From: Zunongwangia mangrovi
Lineage (GTDB): Bacteria; Bacteroidota; Bacteroidia; Flavobacteriales; Flavobacteriaceae
Length of the DNA: 64,000 bases
Direction: 5' to 3'
Assembly (NCBI RefSeq): GCF_900112105.1
Contig: NZ_FOKV01000005.1
Location: 62,001 to 126,000, forward strand
Positions within the stretch are counted from its first letter, which is position 1. Each line of letters starts with the position of its first letter. Position numbers and translations under genes: made by a program. The notes beneath the pieces were generated by a model. That model searched no databases, was not told where the DNA came from, and saw only the letters and a program-made list of their open reading frames with translations. Of this stretch, positions 25,210 to 35,652 are shown piece after piece.

Positions 25210-25691
25210 TGATAAAACGATTCATATTTTTAGGATTAGCAGCAACCACCTTTTTCTTTAACTCCTGTAAAGATGACGAAGAAAAAGAAATTGAGCCTGA
25301 AAACATCGAATTTCGAGATGATGCAGATCTTTATTTAATTTCTAAGGAAGGTGATACTATTAATATGCTGGATATCGAAATTGCAGATGACGATTACTCT
25401 AGAGAAACTGGTTTAATGTACCGTGAATCTATGGAAGAAAACCAGGGAATGCTTTTTGTTTACAATCGAGAATCGATGCGTAACTTTTATATGAAAAACA
25501 CCTACATTCCTTTAGATCTGGTTTTCTTTGATGCAGATAGCACGATAGTAAGCTTTCAAAAAGATGCACAGCCTTTAGATGAAAGTATTTTACCTTCGGA
25601 AGTTCCGGCACAGTTTATTTTAGAGATAAATGCAGGCTTGTCTGAACGTTGGAATTTGAAAACTGGTGATCGTTTTAGTGTTCCGCAATAA
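25209..25691 (+). CDS. DUF192-family lipoprotein
   Basis: This 160-aa protein starts with GTG overlapping the lgt stop codon by one base, so translation is likely coupled. The signal ends FFFNSC (Cys20), and CKDDEEKEIE follows. An acidic stretch with a Lys after the lipidated Cys resembles the flavobacterial lipoprotein export signal, which predicts surface exposure. The DUF192 domain (about residues 45-160) has RETGLMYRESMEENQGMLF, MRNFYMKNTYIPLDLVFFD and a closing LKTGDRF. The function of DUF192 is not established. Confidence 0.88.
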   Translation: MIKRFIFLGLAATTFFFNSCKDDEEKEIEPENIEFRDDADLYLISKEGDTINMLDIEIADDDYSRETGLMYRESMEENQGMLFVYNRESMRNFYMKNTYIPLDLVFFDADSTIVSFQKDAQPLDESILPSEVPAQFILEINAGLSERWNLKTGDRFSVPQ

Positions 25692-25714
25692 AATTGATAT
25701 AATTTTATAAATAT

Positions 25715-25764
25715 AAAATAAGGGCTAAAAACAGCTAATATTAGCTGTTTTTAGCCCTTATTTT
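25715..25764. terminator. Very long perfect hairpin terminator after the lgt operon
   Basis: A 24-bp perfect stem (25715-25738 with 25741-25764) has only 2 unpaired central bases. Its core, AGGGCTAAAAACAGCTAA, pairs with its complement. A-rich on the left and T-rich on the right, it could act on both strands. Confidence 0.75.
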
Positions 25765-26062
25765 TATATAGACTACTTTCACAAAGTTTTTCAATTTACA
25801 AAGATAAATATCTTCAATTTCAAATTGTTTTATGGCCGCATTAGGCGATATTATGTGTACTGAACGCTTTAATGAGAACTTTTGGTTTATAGTCTAATAC
25901 TGAAGAATAAACTTGCAATACAATAAATAAAAAATATAAGCTAACAAATGCGATTTTAAATAGAATATAACACCTAAACTAACCTAAGTTAAACCTTCAC
26001 CAAAAGATACGAATTTACCGTTCTCTACTAAAATCCAAAACGTACAAATTATAGATACCATA
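25765..26062. other. AT-rich intergenic stretch without recognised genes
   Basis: About 300 bp lie between the lgt-operon terminator and the secDF terminator. I see no ORF of note, tRNA, exact TAnnTTTG box followed by a gene, or repeat. It could be a decayed region. Confidence 0.5.
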
Positions 26063-26097
26063 AAAAAAGCCTCGCAGACAATCTGCGAGGCTTTTTT
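26063..26097 (-). terminator. Terminator of secDF
   Basis: A perfect 16-bp stem (26063-26078 with 26082-26097, core GCCTCGCAGA/TCTGCGAGGC) has a 3-nt loop and flanking A and T runs. Confidence 0.92.
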
Positions 26098-26116
26098 CAT
26101 ATTTTAAAAGTTGAGA

Positions 26117-29107
26117 TTAAGCCGTAGCTTCTTCTTCAACTTCTTTTTCTTTATCCTGAAGTGAAGATTTTTTCTTCACACTATCAAACATCACTGGTGT
26201 TGCTATGAAGATAGAAGAATACGTACCTACAACCACACCCACAATTAGCGCGAACATAAACCCTCTAATACTTTCTCCTCCAAAAATGAAGATCGCAAGT
26301 AATACTACCAAGGTAGTCAAAGAGGTATTTAAAGTACGGCTTAAAGTACTGTTTAATGCAGCATTTACTGTTTTACCAAGATCCCAGCTTGTATGCTCAT
26401 TTACAAATTCTCTAATTCTATCGAACACAACCACTGTATCATTCAGCGAATAACCGATAACCGTCAATATCGCAGCTATAAATGCCTGATTAATTTCTAA
26501 ACTAAATGGCATGAACTTATAAAGTAGTGAGAATACACCAAGAACGATTAAAACATCGTGGAATACTGCTGCAACGGCTCCTAAACTAAATTGCCATTTT
26601 CTAAATCTTAATAAGATATAAAGGAATACTACGATTAGAGAACCAAGCACTGCCCAAAAAGATGCAGCTTTAATATCTTCTGCAATAGTAGGACCTACTT
26701 TCATAGACTCCATAATTCCAACAGTTTTATCTGAAGAACCATTGATAAATTCATCTTCTGTAATATTAGCAGGAAGATAATCCTGAAGACTTTCAAATAA
26801 TCCTTCCTGAATTTCTTCATCTACACCAGTACCTTCTTCATCTACTTTATAGTTAGTCGTAATTTTAAGCTGGTTATTAGGACCAAAAGTTTTAGCTTCT
26901 GCATTGCCAAATCTTTCCTCTAATACACCCTGAACTTCAGTAGGACTAACATCCTGATCGAATCTAACGGTGTAAGTACGACCTCCAACAAAATCGACAC
27001 CTAAATTTAACTGCTGAGTGAATAAAGATCCTAAACTTACTACGATCAATATTCCTGAAATAATGTAAGCCACTTTTCTTTTTCCAAGGAAATCACTATT
27101 CATTCCTTTGAAAAGGTTTTTAGTAACCCCAGTTACAAACTCTAATGACTTACCATTTTTACCATAACCATCGATAAATAATCGAGTAATGAAAATTGCG
27201 GTAAATAAAGAAGTAGCAATACCTATTAATAAAGTAGTTGCAAAACCTTTAATTGGTCCTGTTCCTAAAATTAAAAGAATAAAACCTGTAAGACCTGTAG
27301 TAATATTCGCATCTAAGATAGAAGATAATGCATTACTAAATCCGTCTTTTATGGCTTCTGCCTGAGACTTTCCTTTAGCAAGCTCTTCTTTAATCCTTTC
27401 AAAAATAAGAACGTTCGCATCTACAGACATACCTATAGTTAATACAATACCGGCAATACCAGGCAATGTAAGTACAGCTCCAAGACCAGCTAAAACTCCG
27501 AAGATGAATAAAATGTTAACGATCAAAGCAACATCTGCAAAAACACCTGCTTTACCATAATAAAAGATCATCCAAAGAAGCACTAATACTAATGCAATAG
27601 CAAACGATAACATACCGCTATCGATCGCCTCTTGACCTAATGAAGGCCCTACGATCTCACTCTGAATGATTTCTGCTGAAGCAGGAAGTTTACCAGCTCT
27701 AAGAACATTAGCTAAATCCTTTCCTTCTTCGATACTAAAGTCTCCAGTAATCTCACTTCTACCTCCAGAAATTGCTCCGGTAGAAACACCAGGCGCAGAA
27801 TACACCACGTTATCTAAAACGATAGCAATTTGAGTTTGATTATTAGAAGCATAACCTGTCATTTCTTCCCAGATCTTAGCTCCAGTTCCGTCCATTTGCA
27901 TGGAAACCGCAACACGACCAACCTGATCGTAAGTTTGCTGTGCATCTGTAATTACACTTCCACTTAATGGAGGTTCGTTATCTCTATTCGATTTTAAAGC
28001 ATATAATCCAGTAGCATTAGTCTCATCATCTGGCACACCCCAAACAAAATTAGCATAACGCTGCTCTGCAGGAAGAAGATTTCTTACCTGTGGCATTGCT
28101 AAATAATCGTTTACTTTAGCGGTATCCTGCACATTAAAATATGCTAAAACAGGACCTCCCTGTGCGCCTGGTCCAATTACCAGGTCAAATAATGGATTAT
28201 TAGTTTGTACTGCGGTACTATCTTCAGCATCAGCTAAAAGATCGTCGATATCACTATCAGATTGTGCTGTAGTATCTTCAACTTCGGTTGCTTCCTCCTC
28301 TTCAGAAACAACATCTTTTAAAACCTGATTAGCCTGAGCTAAAAATCCTCCAAATTCGTTATTTTTAAATACGTGCCAGAATTCTAACTGAGCTGTACTC
28401 TGCAATAAATTCTGAATACGATTTACGTCCTTTGCTCCAGGAAGTTCTACTAAAATTCTCCCAGAATTCCCTAAACGCTGGATATTTGGCTGAGTTACAC
28501 CAAATTTATCGATACGCTTACGTAATACTTCGAAAGCAGAAGTAATAGACTCATCTACTTTTCTTCTAATAATAGGCTTAACCTGATCATTAGACATATC
28601 GTAAGTAATATCGTCGCTTAAGGTCTTATTCGCGAAAATATCTGGAGAAGCTAATTTCGCATCTGGGATAGCATCAAATTTTTCAAAGAAAATATCGATA
28701 AAATCATCCTGACTTGTAACTGATTCCTCTCTAGCTTCGGTAAGTGCTTTATTAAATGCAGGGTCTTTAGAATCGTTGGCTAAACCTCTAATAATATCTT
28801 CTACAGAGATTTGTAAGATAACGTTGATCCCTCCTTTAAGGTCAAGACCTTTATTTAATTCTTTATCCTTAGCATCATTATAAGAGATACCGGCAATAAT
28901 TTCTTCATTCCCAATAGAATCAAGATACTGCTGCTCTGCCTGATCTCTTAAATCTGAATAATTCTCTACACTCTCGTCAATCTTCTGAGCGGCAAATTCT
29001 TCTGCTTCACTTTCAACATTATTAGTTAAGTATGTAAACGACAGTTGGTAAATACATACTAAACCAAATAAAATTGCAAAAACTTTGATAAGTCCTTTAT
29101 TCTGCAT
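26117..29107 (-). CDS. secDF: Protein translocase fusion SecDF
   Basis: SecD and SecF use the proton motive force to pull exported proteins through SecYEG. Here both are one 996-aa polypeptide, as usual in Bacteroidota. The SecD half has NKGLDLKGGINVILQI, the periplasmic P1 region with VELPGAKDVNRIQ, and GMSVDANVLIFERIKEEL. The SecF half begins about residue 665 with LNLGVDFVGGRTYTV and has GYSLNDTVVVFDRIREF. Each half has six predicted membrane helices. An Asp/Glu-rich insertion (about 265-300) in the P1 loop is typical of the group. It has its own promoter and terminator. Confidence 0.97.
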   Translation of the reverse strand: MQNKGLIKVFAILFGLVCIYQLSFTYLTNNVESEAEEFAAQKIDESVENYSDLRDQAEQQYLDSIGNEEIIAGISYNDAKDKELNKGLDLKGGINVILQISVEDIIRGLANDSKDPAFNKALTEAREESVTSQDDFIDIFFEKFDAIPDAKLASPDIFANKTLSDDITYDMSNDQVKPIIRRKVDESITSAFEVLRKRIDKFGVTQPNIQRLGNSGRILVELPGAKDVNRIQNLLQSTAQLEFWHVFKNNEFGGFLAQANQVLKDVVSEEEEATEVEDTTAQSDSDIDDLLADAEDSTAVQTNNPLFDLVIGPGAQGGPVLAYFNVQDTAKVNDYLAMPQVRNLLPAEQRYANFVWGVPDDETNATGLYALKSNRDNEPPLSGSVITDAQQTYDQVGRVAVSMQMDGTGAKIWEEMTGYASNNQTQIAIVLDNVVYSAPGVSTGAISGGRSEITGDFSIEEGKDLANVLRAGKLPASAEIIQSEIVGPSLGQEAIDSGMLSFAIALVLVLLWMIFYYGKAGVFADVALIVNILFIFGVLAGLGAVLTLPGIAGIVLTIGMSVDANVLIFERIKEELAKGKSQAEAIKDGFSNALSSILDANITTGLTGFILLILGTGPIKGFATTLLIGIATSLFTAIFITRLFIDGYGKNGKSLEFVTGVTKNLFKGMNSDFLGKRKVAYIISGILIVVSLGSLFTQQLNLGVDFVGGRTYTVRFDQDVSPTEVQGVLEERFGNAEAKTFGPNNQLKITTNYKVDEEGTGVDEEIQEGLFESLQDYLPANITEDEFINGSSDKTVGIMESMKVGPTIAEDIKAASFWAVLGSLIVVFLYILLRFRKWQFSLGAVAAVFHDVLIVLGVFSLLYKFMPFSLEINQAFIAAILTVIGYSLNDTVVVFDRIREFVNEHTSWDLGKTVNAALNSTLSRTLNTSLTTLVVLLAIFIFGGESIRGFMFALIVGVVVGTYSSIFIATPVMFDSVKKKSSLQDKEKEVEEEATA

Positions 29108-29150
29108 TATTCCTCAAATTATATTTTTATAGGTCTTTTTTAAAAACGGA

Positions 29151-29181
29151 CAAATATAGCGTTTCAATAATGAAATCCCAA
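29151..29181 (-). promoter_or_regulatory. Promoter of secDF
   Basis: On the minus strand TTG (29181-29179) is followed after 20 bp by TATATTTG (29158-29151), a full -33/-7 match 43 bp before the start codon. Confidence 0.75.
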
Positions 29182-29218
29182 TAATTTCTTTTTGAAAATT
29201 TTAACTTTTAAACATAAA

Positions 29219-29245
29219 AAAAAGCCACAAAAAATGTGGCTTTTT
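29219..29245 (-). terminator. Terminator of mdh
   Basis: AAAAAGCCACA/TGTGGCTTTTT, an 11-bp stem (29219-29229 with 29235-29245) with a 5-nt loop. Confidence 0.88.
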
Positions 29246-29269
29246 GCTTTATCATTAAGCTTTGAGAAA

Positions 29270-30196
29270 TTACAACTCTAATAGACCATTAGTCTTTGTA
29301 ACACCGGCTGCACTTTCCTGAATTTTTGCTTTTTCTGCATCGTTCAATTCGATTTCAACGATCTTCTCTAACCCATCTTTACCTATAACGGCTGGAACTC
29401 CTATAGAGATATCGCTTAAACCATATTCACCTTCTAAGAAAGCTGAACATGGGAAAATTTTCTTTTGATCACATGCTATTGCCTGAACTAATGCTGATAC
29501 CGCAGCTCCTGGAGCGTACCATGCACTTGTTCCTAATAACTTGGTTAAGGTAGCACCTCCTACTTTCGTATCTTCAGAAACCTGGTTTAAACGATCTTCT
29601 GAAAGAAATGCTGAAACAGGGATACTATTACGAGTAGCCAATCTTGTTAAAGGTACCATACCTGTATCACTGTGACCACCAATTACCATTCCATCTACGT
29701 CAGAAATTGGAGCTTCTAAAGCTTCAGCTAATCTATACTTAAAACGAGCACTATCTAATGCACCACCCATTCCTATAATCTTATTCTTAGGAAGGCCAGT
29801 GGTTTTATGCACTAAATAAGTCATTGTATCCATTGGGTTACTTACCACAATTAAAGTAACATCTGGAGAGTGCTTAATAAGATTTCCAGCAACTTCTTTT
29901 ACAATACCTGCATTTATACCGATAAGCTCTTCTCGAGTCATACCTGGCTTTCTTGGGATACCACTTGTAATTACCGCTACATCACTACCTGCAGTTTTAG
30001 AGTAGTCATTCGTACTCCCGGTAATCTTAGTGTCAAAACTATTTAAAGAAGCAGTTTGCATAAGGTCCATCGCTTTACCTTCAGCATATCCTTCTTTAAT
30101 ATCTAATAAAACAACTTCTGATGCGAAGTTCTTAATGGCAACGTATTCAGCGCAGCTAGCACCTACTGAACCAGCTCCTACTACTGTAACTTTCAT
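29270..30196 (-). CDS. mdh: Malate dehydrogenase
   Basis: It interconverts malate and oxaloacetate with NAD in the TCA cycle. It has 308 aa of the lactate-dehydrogenase-like MDH type. The NAD loop is VVGAGSVGASCAEY; substrate residues are in SGIPRKPGMTREEL (Arg loop), VVSNPMDTMTY, LDSARFKYRLAEAL and the active-site His in GGHSDTGMVPL. The gene is monocistronic, with its own -7 box and a terminator. Confidence 0.96.
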   Translation of the reverse strand: MKVTVVGAGSVGASCAEYVAIKNFASEVVLLDIKEGYAEGKAMDLMQTASLNSFDTKITGSTNDYSKTAGSDVAVITSGIPRKPGMTREELIGINAGIVKEVAGNLIKHSPDVTLIVVSNPMDTMTYLVHKTTGLPKNKIIGMGGALDSARFKYRLAEALEAPISDVDGMVIGGHSDTGMVPLTRLATRNSIPVSAFLSEDRLNQVSEDTKVGGATLTKLLGTSAWYAPGAAVSALVQAIACDQKKIFPCSAFLEGEYGLSDISIGVPAVIGKDGLEKIVEIELNDAEKAKIQESAAGVTKTNGLLEL

Positions 30197-30225
30197 TTTA
30201 TGAATTTATCGATTAATAACTACTT

Positions 30226-30233
30226 CAAAAATA
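30226..30233 (-). promoter_or_regulatory. TAnnTTTG -7 box of mdh
   Basis: On the minus strand TATTTTTG is 29 bp upstream of the ATG; no -33 TTG is seen at 19-22 bp. Confidence 0.55.
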
Positions 30234-30338
30234 CGAATAATGACAATGGATTACTAATAAAGACCGGTTAAATACTTGAAGACTATATGCTAATATTTAA
30301 AGAATTTACATTTCGAAAACTGCAGATTAATCAAAACA

Positions 30339-30368
30339 AAAAAGGCCTGGAAAATTCCAGACCTTTTT
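30339..30368 (-). terminator. Terminator of gyrB
   Basis: AAAAAGGCCTGGAA pairs with TTCCAGACCTTTTT (14 positions, one C-A mismatch) around 2 unpaired bases; on the minus strand it ends in T. Confidence 0.8.
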
Positions 30369-30388
30369 CATGAATATATTAATTAAGA

Positions 30389-32335
<1,947 letters not shown>

Positions 32336-32367
32336 TTAATTAAATTCGTCTCTTTTTGAATAACGAA

Positions 32368-32375
32368 CAAATATA
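32368..32375 (-). promoter_or_regulatory. TAnnTTTG -7 box of gyrB
   Basis: On the minus strand TATATTTG lies 38 bp before the ATG. No convincing -33 TTG. Confidence 0.5.
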
Positions 32376-32441
32376 ACAAAACGTTAATTTCTTTAAACCA
32401 ATACCTGACTACAAAGCCTTTAAGTTATCAACAATTTGTGC

Positions 32442-32486
32442 AAAAAAAGCCCATGACACAACAGGAAAAATCCAAGCGTCACGGGC
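32442..32486 (-). terminator. Orphan minus-strand terminator in the gyrB upstream region
   Basis: GCCCATGAC (32449-32457) pairs with GTCACGGGC (32478-32486) with one A-C mismatch; the 20-nt loop holds a second small hairpin GGAAAAATCC. On the minus strand seven T follow. No minus-strand gene lies upstream of it, which suggests a small RNA or a 5' leader element. Confidence 0.55.
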
Positions 32487-32801
32487 ATAACAAACCACAC
32501 GTTTACTTTAATATTTTATGGTTTCACAGTAAGATGAACTAAAATCCAAACAAATTCTTTAACTGTGACTTTAAAATTCTGACACAAATATGAAACAGAA
32601 CTTACACTTATTAAACACTATAGAGAATTTTAATTACAATTAAAAAGACAAAGGAATTAATTCAAAAATCCTATAAACTTAATTTTCAAGATTATCCAGA
32701 TTCACTTTACCAATGTAACTTCCATAAATTTTAACAGGTTCTAAACATCATAATTTTATGTAGCTATTATATTTACTCGAAACATAAATGATAACAGTAT
32801 T
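32487..32801. other. Intergenic stretch, possible small RNA on the minus strand
   Basis: There is no protein gene. An inverted repeat CACAGTAAGA...TCTTTAACTGTG (about 32525-32570) lies just upstream, in minus orientation, of the orphan terminator. Together they could form a structured RNA of roughly 100-150 nt. No exact TAnnTTTG box was found on the minus strand, only a near match around 32590. Confidence 0.35.
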
Positions 32802-33359
32802 ATGAAAAAACTATTGATATTGACGATGTTAGCTTTTGGGTTTAGCAATTCAAACAGTGTGATTGCTCAAACCCAAGGTCCTAATTTCGCTAAGATGGAT
32901 GTTAGTCCAATGGATATTGCTTTGTATCGCAATGATAACAACGAGCCTATCGCTAGGGTAATCTATAGTAGACCACAACGAAGAGATCGTGAAGTTTTTG
33001 GAAAGTTAGTACCTTATGGTGAAGTTTGGAGAACTGGTGCCAATGAAGCAACAGAAGTAACCTTCTATAAAAATGTTGAGATCGCTGGAGCAAAAGTAGA
33101 TGCTGGGACCTACACTTTATACTCTATCCCAGAAGAAAAAGAATGGACAATCATTTTAAATAGAAAAACACTTACATGGGGAGCTTACGAGTATAGTGAA
33201 AAACTAGACCTAGTAAGGGTAAATGTCCCTGTAAGATCTATGCAGAATGCTATAGATGCCTTATCTATGTCCTTTGAAAAAGACACTGAAAATAGTGCTA
33301 ATCTACTTATCGGATGGGACAAGAAATATGTAAAAGTTCCAATTAAGGTAGCCAAATGA
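32802..33359 (+). CDS. DUF2911-family secreted protein
   Basis: It is 185 aa with a cleavable signal peptide ending VIAQ (about residue 23). The DUF2911 pattern is clear: ISPMDIA-like SPMDIALYR, VIYSRPQRRDREVFG, LVPYGEVWRTGANEATEVTF, AGTYTLYSIP and a C-terminal LLIGWDKKYVKVPI. The domain is a beta-sandwich of unknown function, common in Bacteroidota. The gene is monocistronic and followed by a bidirectional terminator shared with queE. Confidence 0.92.
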   Translation: MKKLLILTMLAFGFSNSNSVIAQTQGPNFAKMDVSPMDIALYRNDNNEPIARVIYSRPQRRDREVFGKLVPYGEVWRTGANEATEVTFYKNVEIAGAKVDAGTYTLYSIPEEKEWTIILNRKTLTWGAYEYSEKLDLVRVNVPVRSMQNAIDALSMSFEKDTENSANLLIGWDKKYVKVPIKVAK

Positions 33360-33378
33360 GACAGAATAATATTTCATG

Positions 33379-33407
33379 AAAAAAGCCGCCAATTTAGCGG
33401 CTTTTTT
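33379..33407. terminator. Bidirectional terminator between DUF2911 gene and queE
   Basis: An 11-bp stem AAAAAAGCCGC/GCGGCTTTTTT (33379-33389 with 33397-33407) serves both convergent genes. Confidence 0.9.
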
Positions 33408-33409
33408 GT

Positions 33410-34042
33410 TTATGGTATATTTAAGTATTTATGTGTTTGCAAGGATACTTTCCATCTTGGATTCTTCATCACGTAATCTACGATAAGCGGAATCATCTTA
33501 TCTCGGTTGCTCCATTCAGGTTGCATATACAAAATACAACCTTCACCAACCTGAGCAGCTTGTTCTTCAGCGAATTTAAAATCATGCTTATTAAAAATAA
33601 TCACTTTCAATTCGTTTGCGATAGGATAAATATCTGGCTCGGGTAATTTTATTTTTTTAGGAGAAAGACAAATCCAATCCCAGGTTCCTGTTACAGGATA
33701 AGCACCAGAAGTTTCAATATGAATCTGGCATCCCTGCTTTTTAAGATTATCAGTAAGCGTAGTCATATCCCAGGTTAGCGGCTCTCCGCCGGTAACCACA
33801 ATAGTTTTACTATACTTTACAGCCTTTTCTACAATTTCACCCACATGTGTTGGCGGGTGCAAACCTGCATCCCAGCTCTCCTTAACATCACACCAGTGGC
33901 AACCTACATCACAACCGCCAATTCTAATAAAATAAGCAGCAGTCCCTTTATGAAATCCTTCGCCCTGAATGGTATAAAATTCTTCCATTAAAGGAAGCAT
34001 TATACCTCTATCTACCAACTCCTGTGTTTCTTCTGTAATCAT
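33410..34042 (-). CDS. queE: 7-carboxy-7-deazaguanine synthase
   Basis: This radical SAM enzyme contracts carboxytetrahydropterin to 7-carboxy-7-deazaguanine in queuosine synthesis. The cluster motif is CDVGCHWC (CX3CX2C), preceded by MEEFYTIQGEG and followed by VVTGGEPLTW. From ATG 34042 it is 210 aa, usual for flavobacterial QueE. The frame extends to a TTG at 34051, but this lies inside the -7 box TATCTTTG and is rejected. ATG 34000 (MLPLMEEF) is the other possible start. Other que genes are not in the window; FolE, which supplies the pathway's precursor, is. Confidence 0.93.
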   Translation of the reverse strand: MITEETQELVDRGIMLPLMEEFYTIQGEGFHKGTAAYFIRIGGCDVGCHWCDVKESWDAGLHPPTHVGEIVEKAVKYSKTIVVTGGEPLTWDMTTLTDNLKKQGCQIHIETSGAYPVTGTWDWICLSPKKIKLPEPDIYPIANELKVIIFNKHDFKFAEEQAAQVGEGCILYMQPEWSNRDKMIPLIVDYVMKNPRWKVSLQTHKYLNIP

Positions 34043-34048
34043 AGCCTG

Positions 34049-34081
34049 CAAAGATATGGAATCTTTAACTTTATGCTACAA
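34049..34081 (-). promoter_or_regulatory. Promoter of queE
   Basis: On the minus strand TTG (34081-34079) and TATCTTTG (34056-34049) are separated by 22 bp. The box ends only 6 bp before ATG 34042, so the mRNA is nearly leaderless if that start is used. Confidence 0.6.
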
Positions 34082-34248
34082 GCTGTATCCATAAATCTAA
34101 AACGCATCTACAATCCTCCTATTAAAATTCAATAGAAATATTTAAAATACTTTACCTCTTCTTAAAATTGAATCGACTTAGCATAGTTCCCTCTGAAAAA
34201 ACATCTATTTTTAAACTAGTCTGAAAGAATAAAATTTAGGAAAAAGAC

Positions 34249-35640
34249 TTATTGATCCCACCAGACCTGACCATAAATCAAATCTTCTCCATCAAACTGA
34301 CGACTTACCGCTTCTTCATAATTCTCTGAGTTATTAAATGATTCATTATCTGGGTAACTTAAGCGTAAAGGAATTTCTGCTCCATTAGGAGATTCAAAAC
34401 CAGCTGGAAAACCTGTTCTTCTCCATTCGGACCATGCTTCATATCCATGCATATATAAATGAACCCATCTTTGATTTGCGATGCTTTCTATTGCGTTACT
34501 AGAATCGAAAGCTACTTCTGGCTGATTTAGAAATGAGGTAACACCAGCATCACTACCAGTCCATTGCATAATTGACTGCTCAATTGCCATATTATAGTTC
34601 TCTTCAGCACTTCCTGCGACCCATCCACGTGAAACAGCTTCAGCAATAGCAAAATAGACCTGCGCCGAAGTAACCAGATATACAGGTGCATCCTGTGCAT
34701 AAATATCTGAACCTAATAGAGAATATTCTTCAGTTCCTATAGCTTCTTCTTCTCCAAATCGCAAACCTACATAAGCATCGCTTGCTCTAGCCGGATCCCC
34801 ATAAACTTGTAACCTTGGGTCATTATAAGGTAACATCTCTGTAACCAGTTTTTCAGTTAATGCCCACCATTCTCTGTTTCGATCTACAATCTGGCCATAC
34901 CAGTAATTTTGATTATTTGCTTCTGCCAAATGGTAATACACCAAATTATCAGCATTTTCCATAATAACCCCATCGTCTAAAGCATCAGCGAATTCAGCCT
35001 GAGCAAGATCAGGATCGACTTCAGATAATCTTAAAGCCATAAACAACCTAATTGTATTTGCGAGCAGGCGCCAATTCTCCATGTCGCCATCATAAACAAT
35101 ATCATTACTAATACTTCCAGAAACCATAATAGATGTAGCTTCTTTTAATTCTTCGAATAAATCTAAATAAATCGACTCCTGAGTGTCGTAAGAAGGGGTA
35201 AAATTCTCTGACCCCATTAAAGCTTCATTATAAGGGATATCACCCCAGCGATCTGTTACATTCCAATAAAAATAAGCTCTTAGAATTTTAGCAACAGCAA
35301 CCTGATTATTCACAGGGCCTTCTGTAGAGCTAAGATTATCCTGATTATTTAATACGGTTTGTAAATTTTCTAAAGGCCCCTGATAGTACGAATAAAAACT
35401 TGTACTCTCCTGCGGATATAAAGAAGTTCCAACATACTGAGTTTCTGCTAAATATTGTGCAAAAAATTCACCTCTGGGCGATGATGACAAGCCTGGCAAA
35501 TAAAGTTCAGCGTTTGCTATTAATTGAGTACCTGAAGCCTGGCTGGGTAAATTTGGATTTATATTAATATCCTCATCAAAATTATCACAGCTTTGAAAAG
35601 CCAAAGCCAGAAATAGAATTATATATATTTTTTTCATCAT
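34249..35640 (-). CDS. SusD/RagB-family nutrient-binding lipoprotein (SusD-like_2)
   Basis: This outer membrane lipoprotein (463 aa, lipobox FQSC, Cys18) caps the SusC-type transporter encoded just upstream and captures its nutrient. The N-terminus with NINPNLPSQASGTQLIANAE and EFFAQYLAETQYV places it in the SusD-like_2 branch. TPR-like helices with VAVAKILRAYFYWNVTDRWGDIPYNEAL follow, and the C-terminus has NQRWVHLYMHGYEAWSEWRRTGFP. The 12-bp gap to the SusC gene shows an operon. Members of this branch are often linked to peptide or unknown ligands; no degradative enzyme is adjacent, so the ligand is open. Confidence 0.95.
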   Translation of the reverse strand: MMKKIYIILFLALAFQSCDNFDEDININPNLPSQASGTQLIANAELYLPGLSSSPRGEFFAQYLAETQYVGTSLYPQESTSFYSYYQGPLENLQTVLNNQDNLSSTEGPVNNQVAVAKILRAYFYWNVTDRWGDIPYNEALMGSENFTPSYDTQESIYLDLFEELKEATSIMVSGSISNDIVYDGDMENWRLLANTIRLFMALRLSEVDPDLAQAEFADALDDGVIMENADNLVYYHLAEANNQNYWYGQIVDRNREWWALTEKLVTEMLPYNDPRLQVYGDPARASDAYVGLRFGEEEAIGTEEYSLLGSDIYAQDAPVYLVTSAQVYFAIAEAVSRGWVAGSAEENYNMAIEQSIMQWTGSDAGVTSFLNQPEVAFDSSNAIESIANQRWVHLYMHGYEAWSEWRRTGFPAGFESPNGAEIPLRLSYPDNESFNNSENYEEAVSRQFDGEDLIYGQVWWDQ

Positions 35641-35652
35641 TTTTATTTTTTC

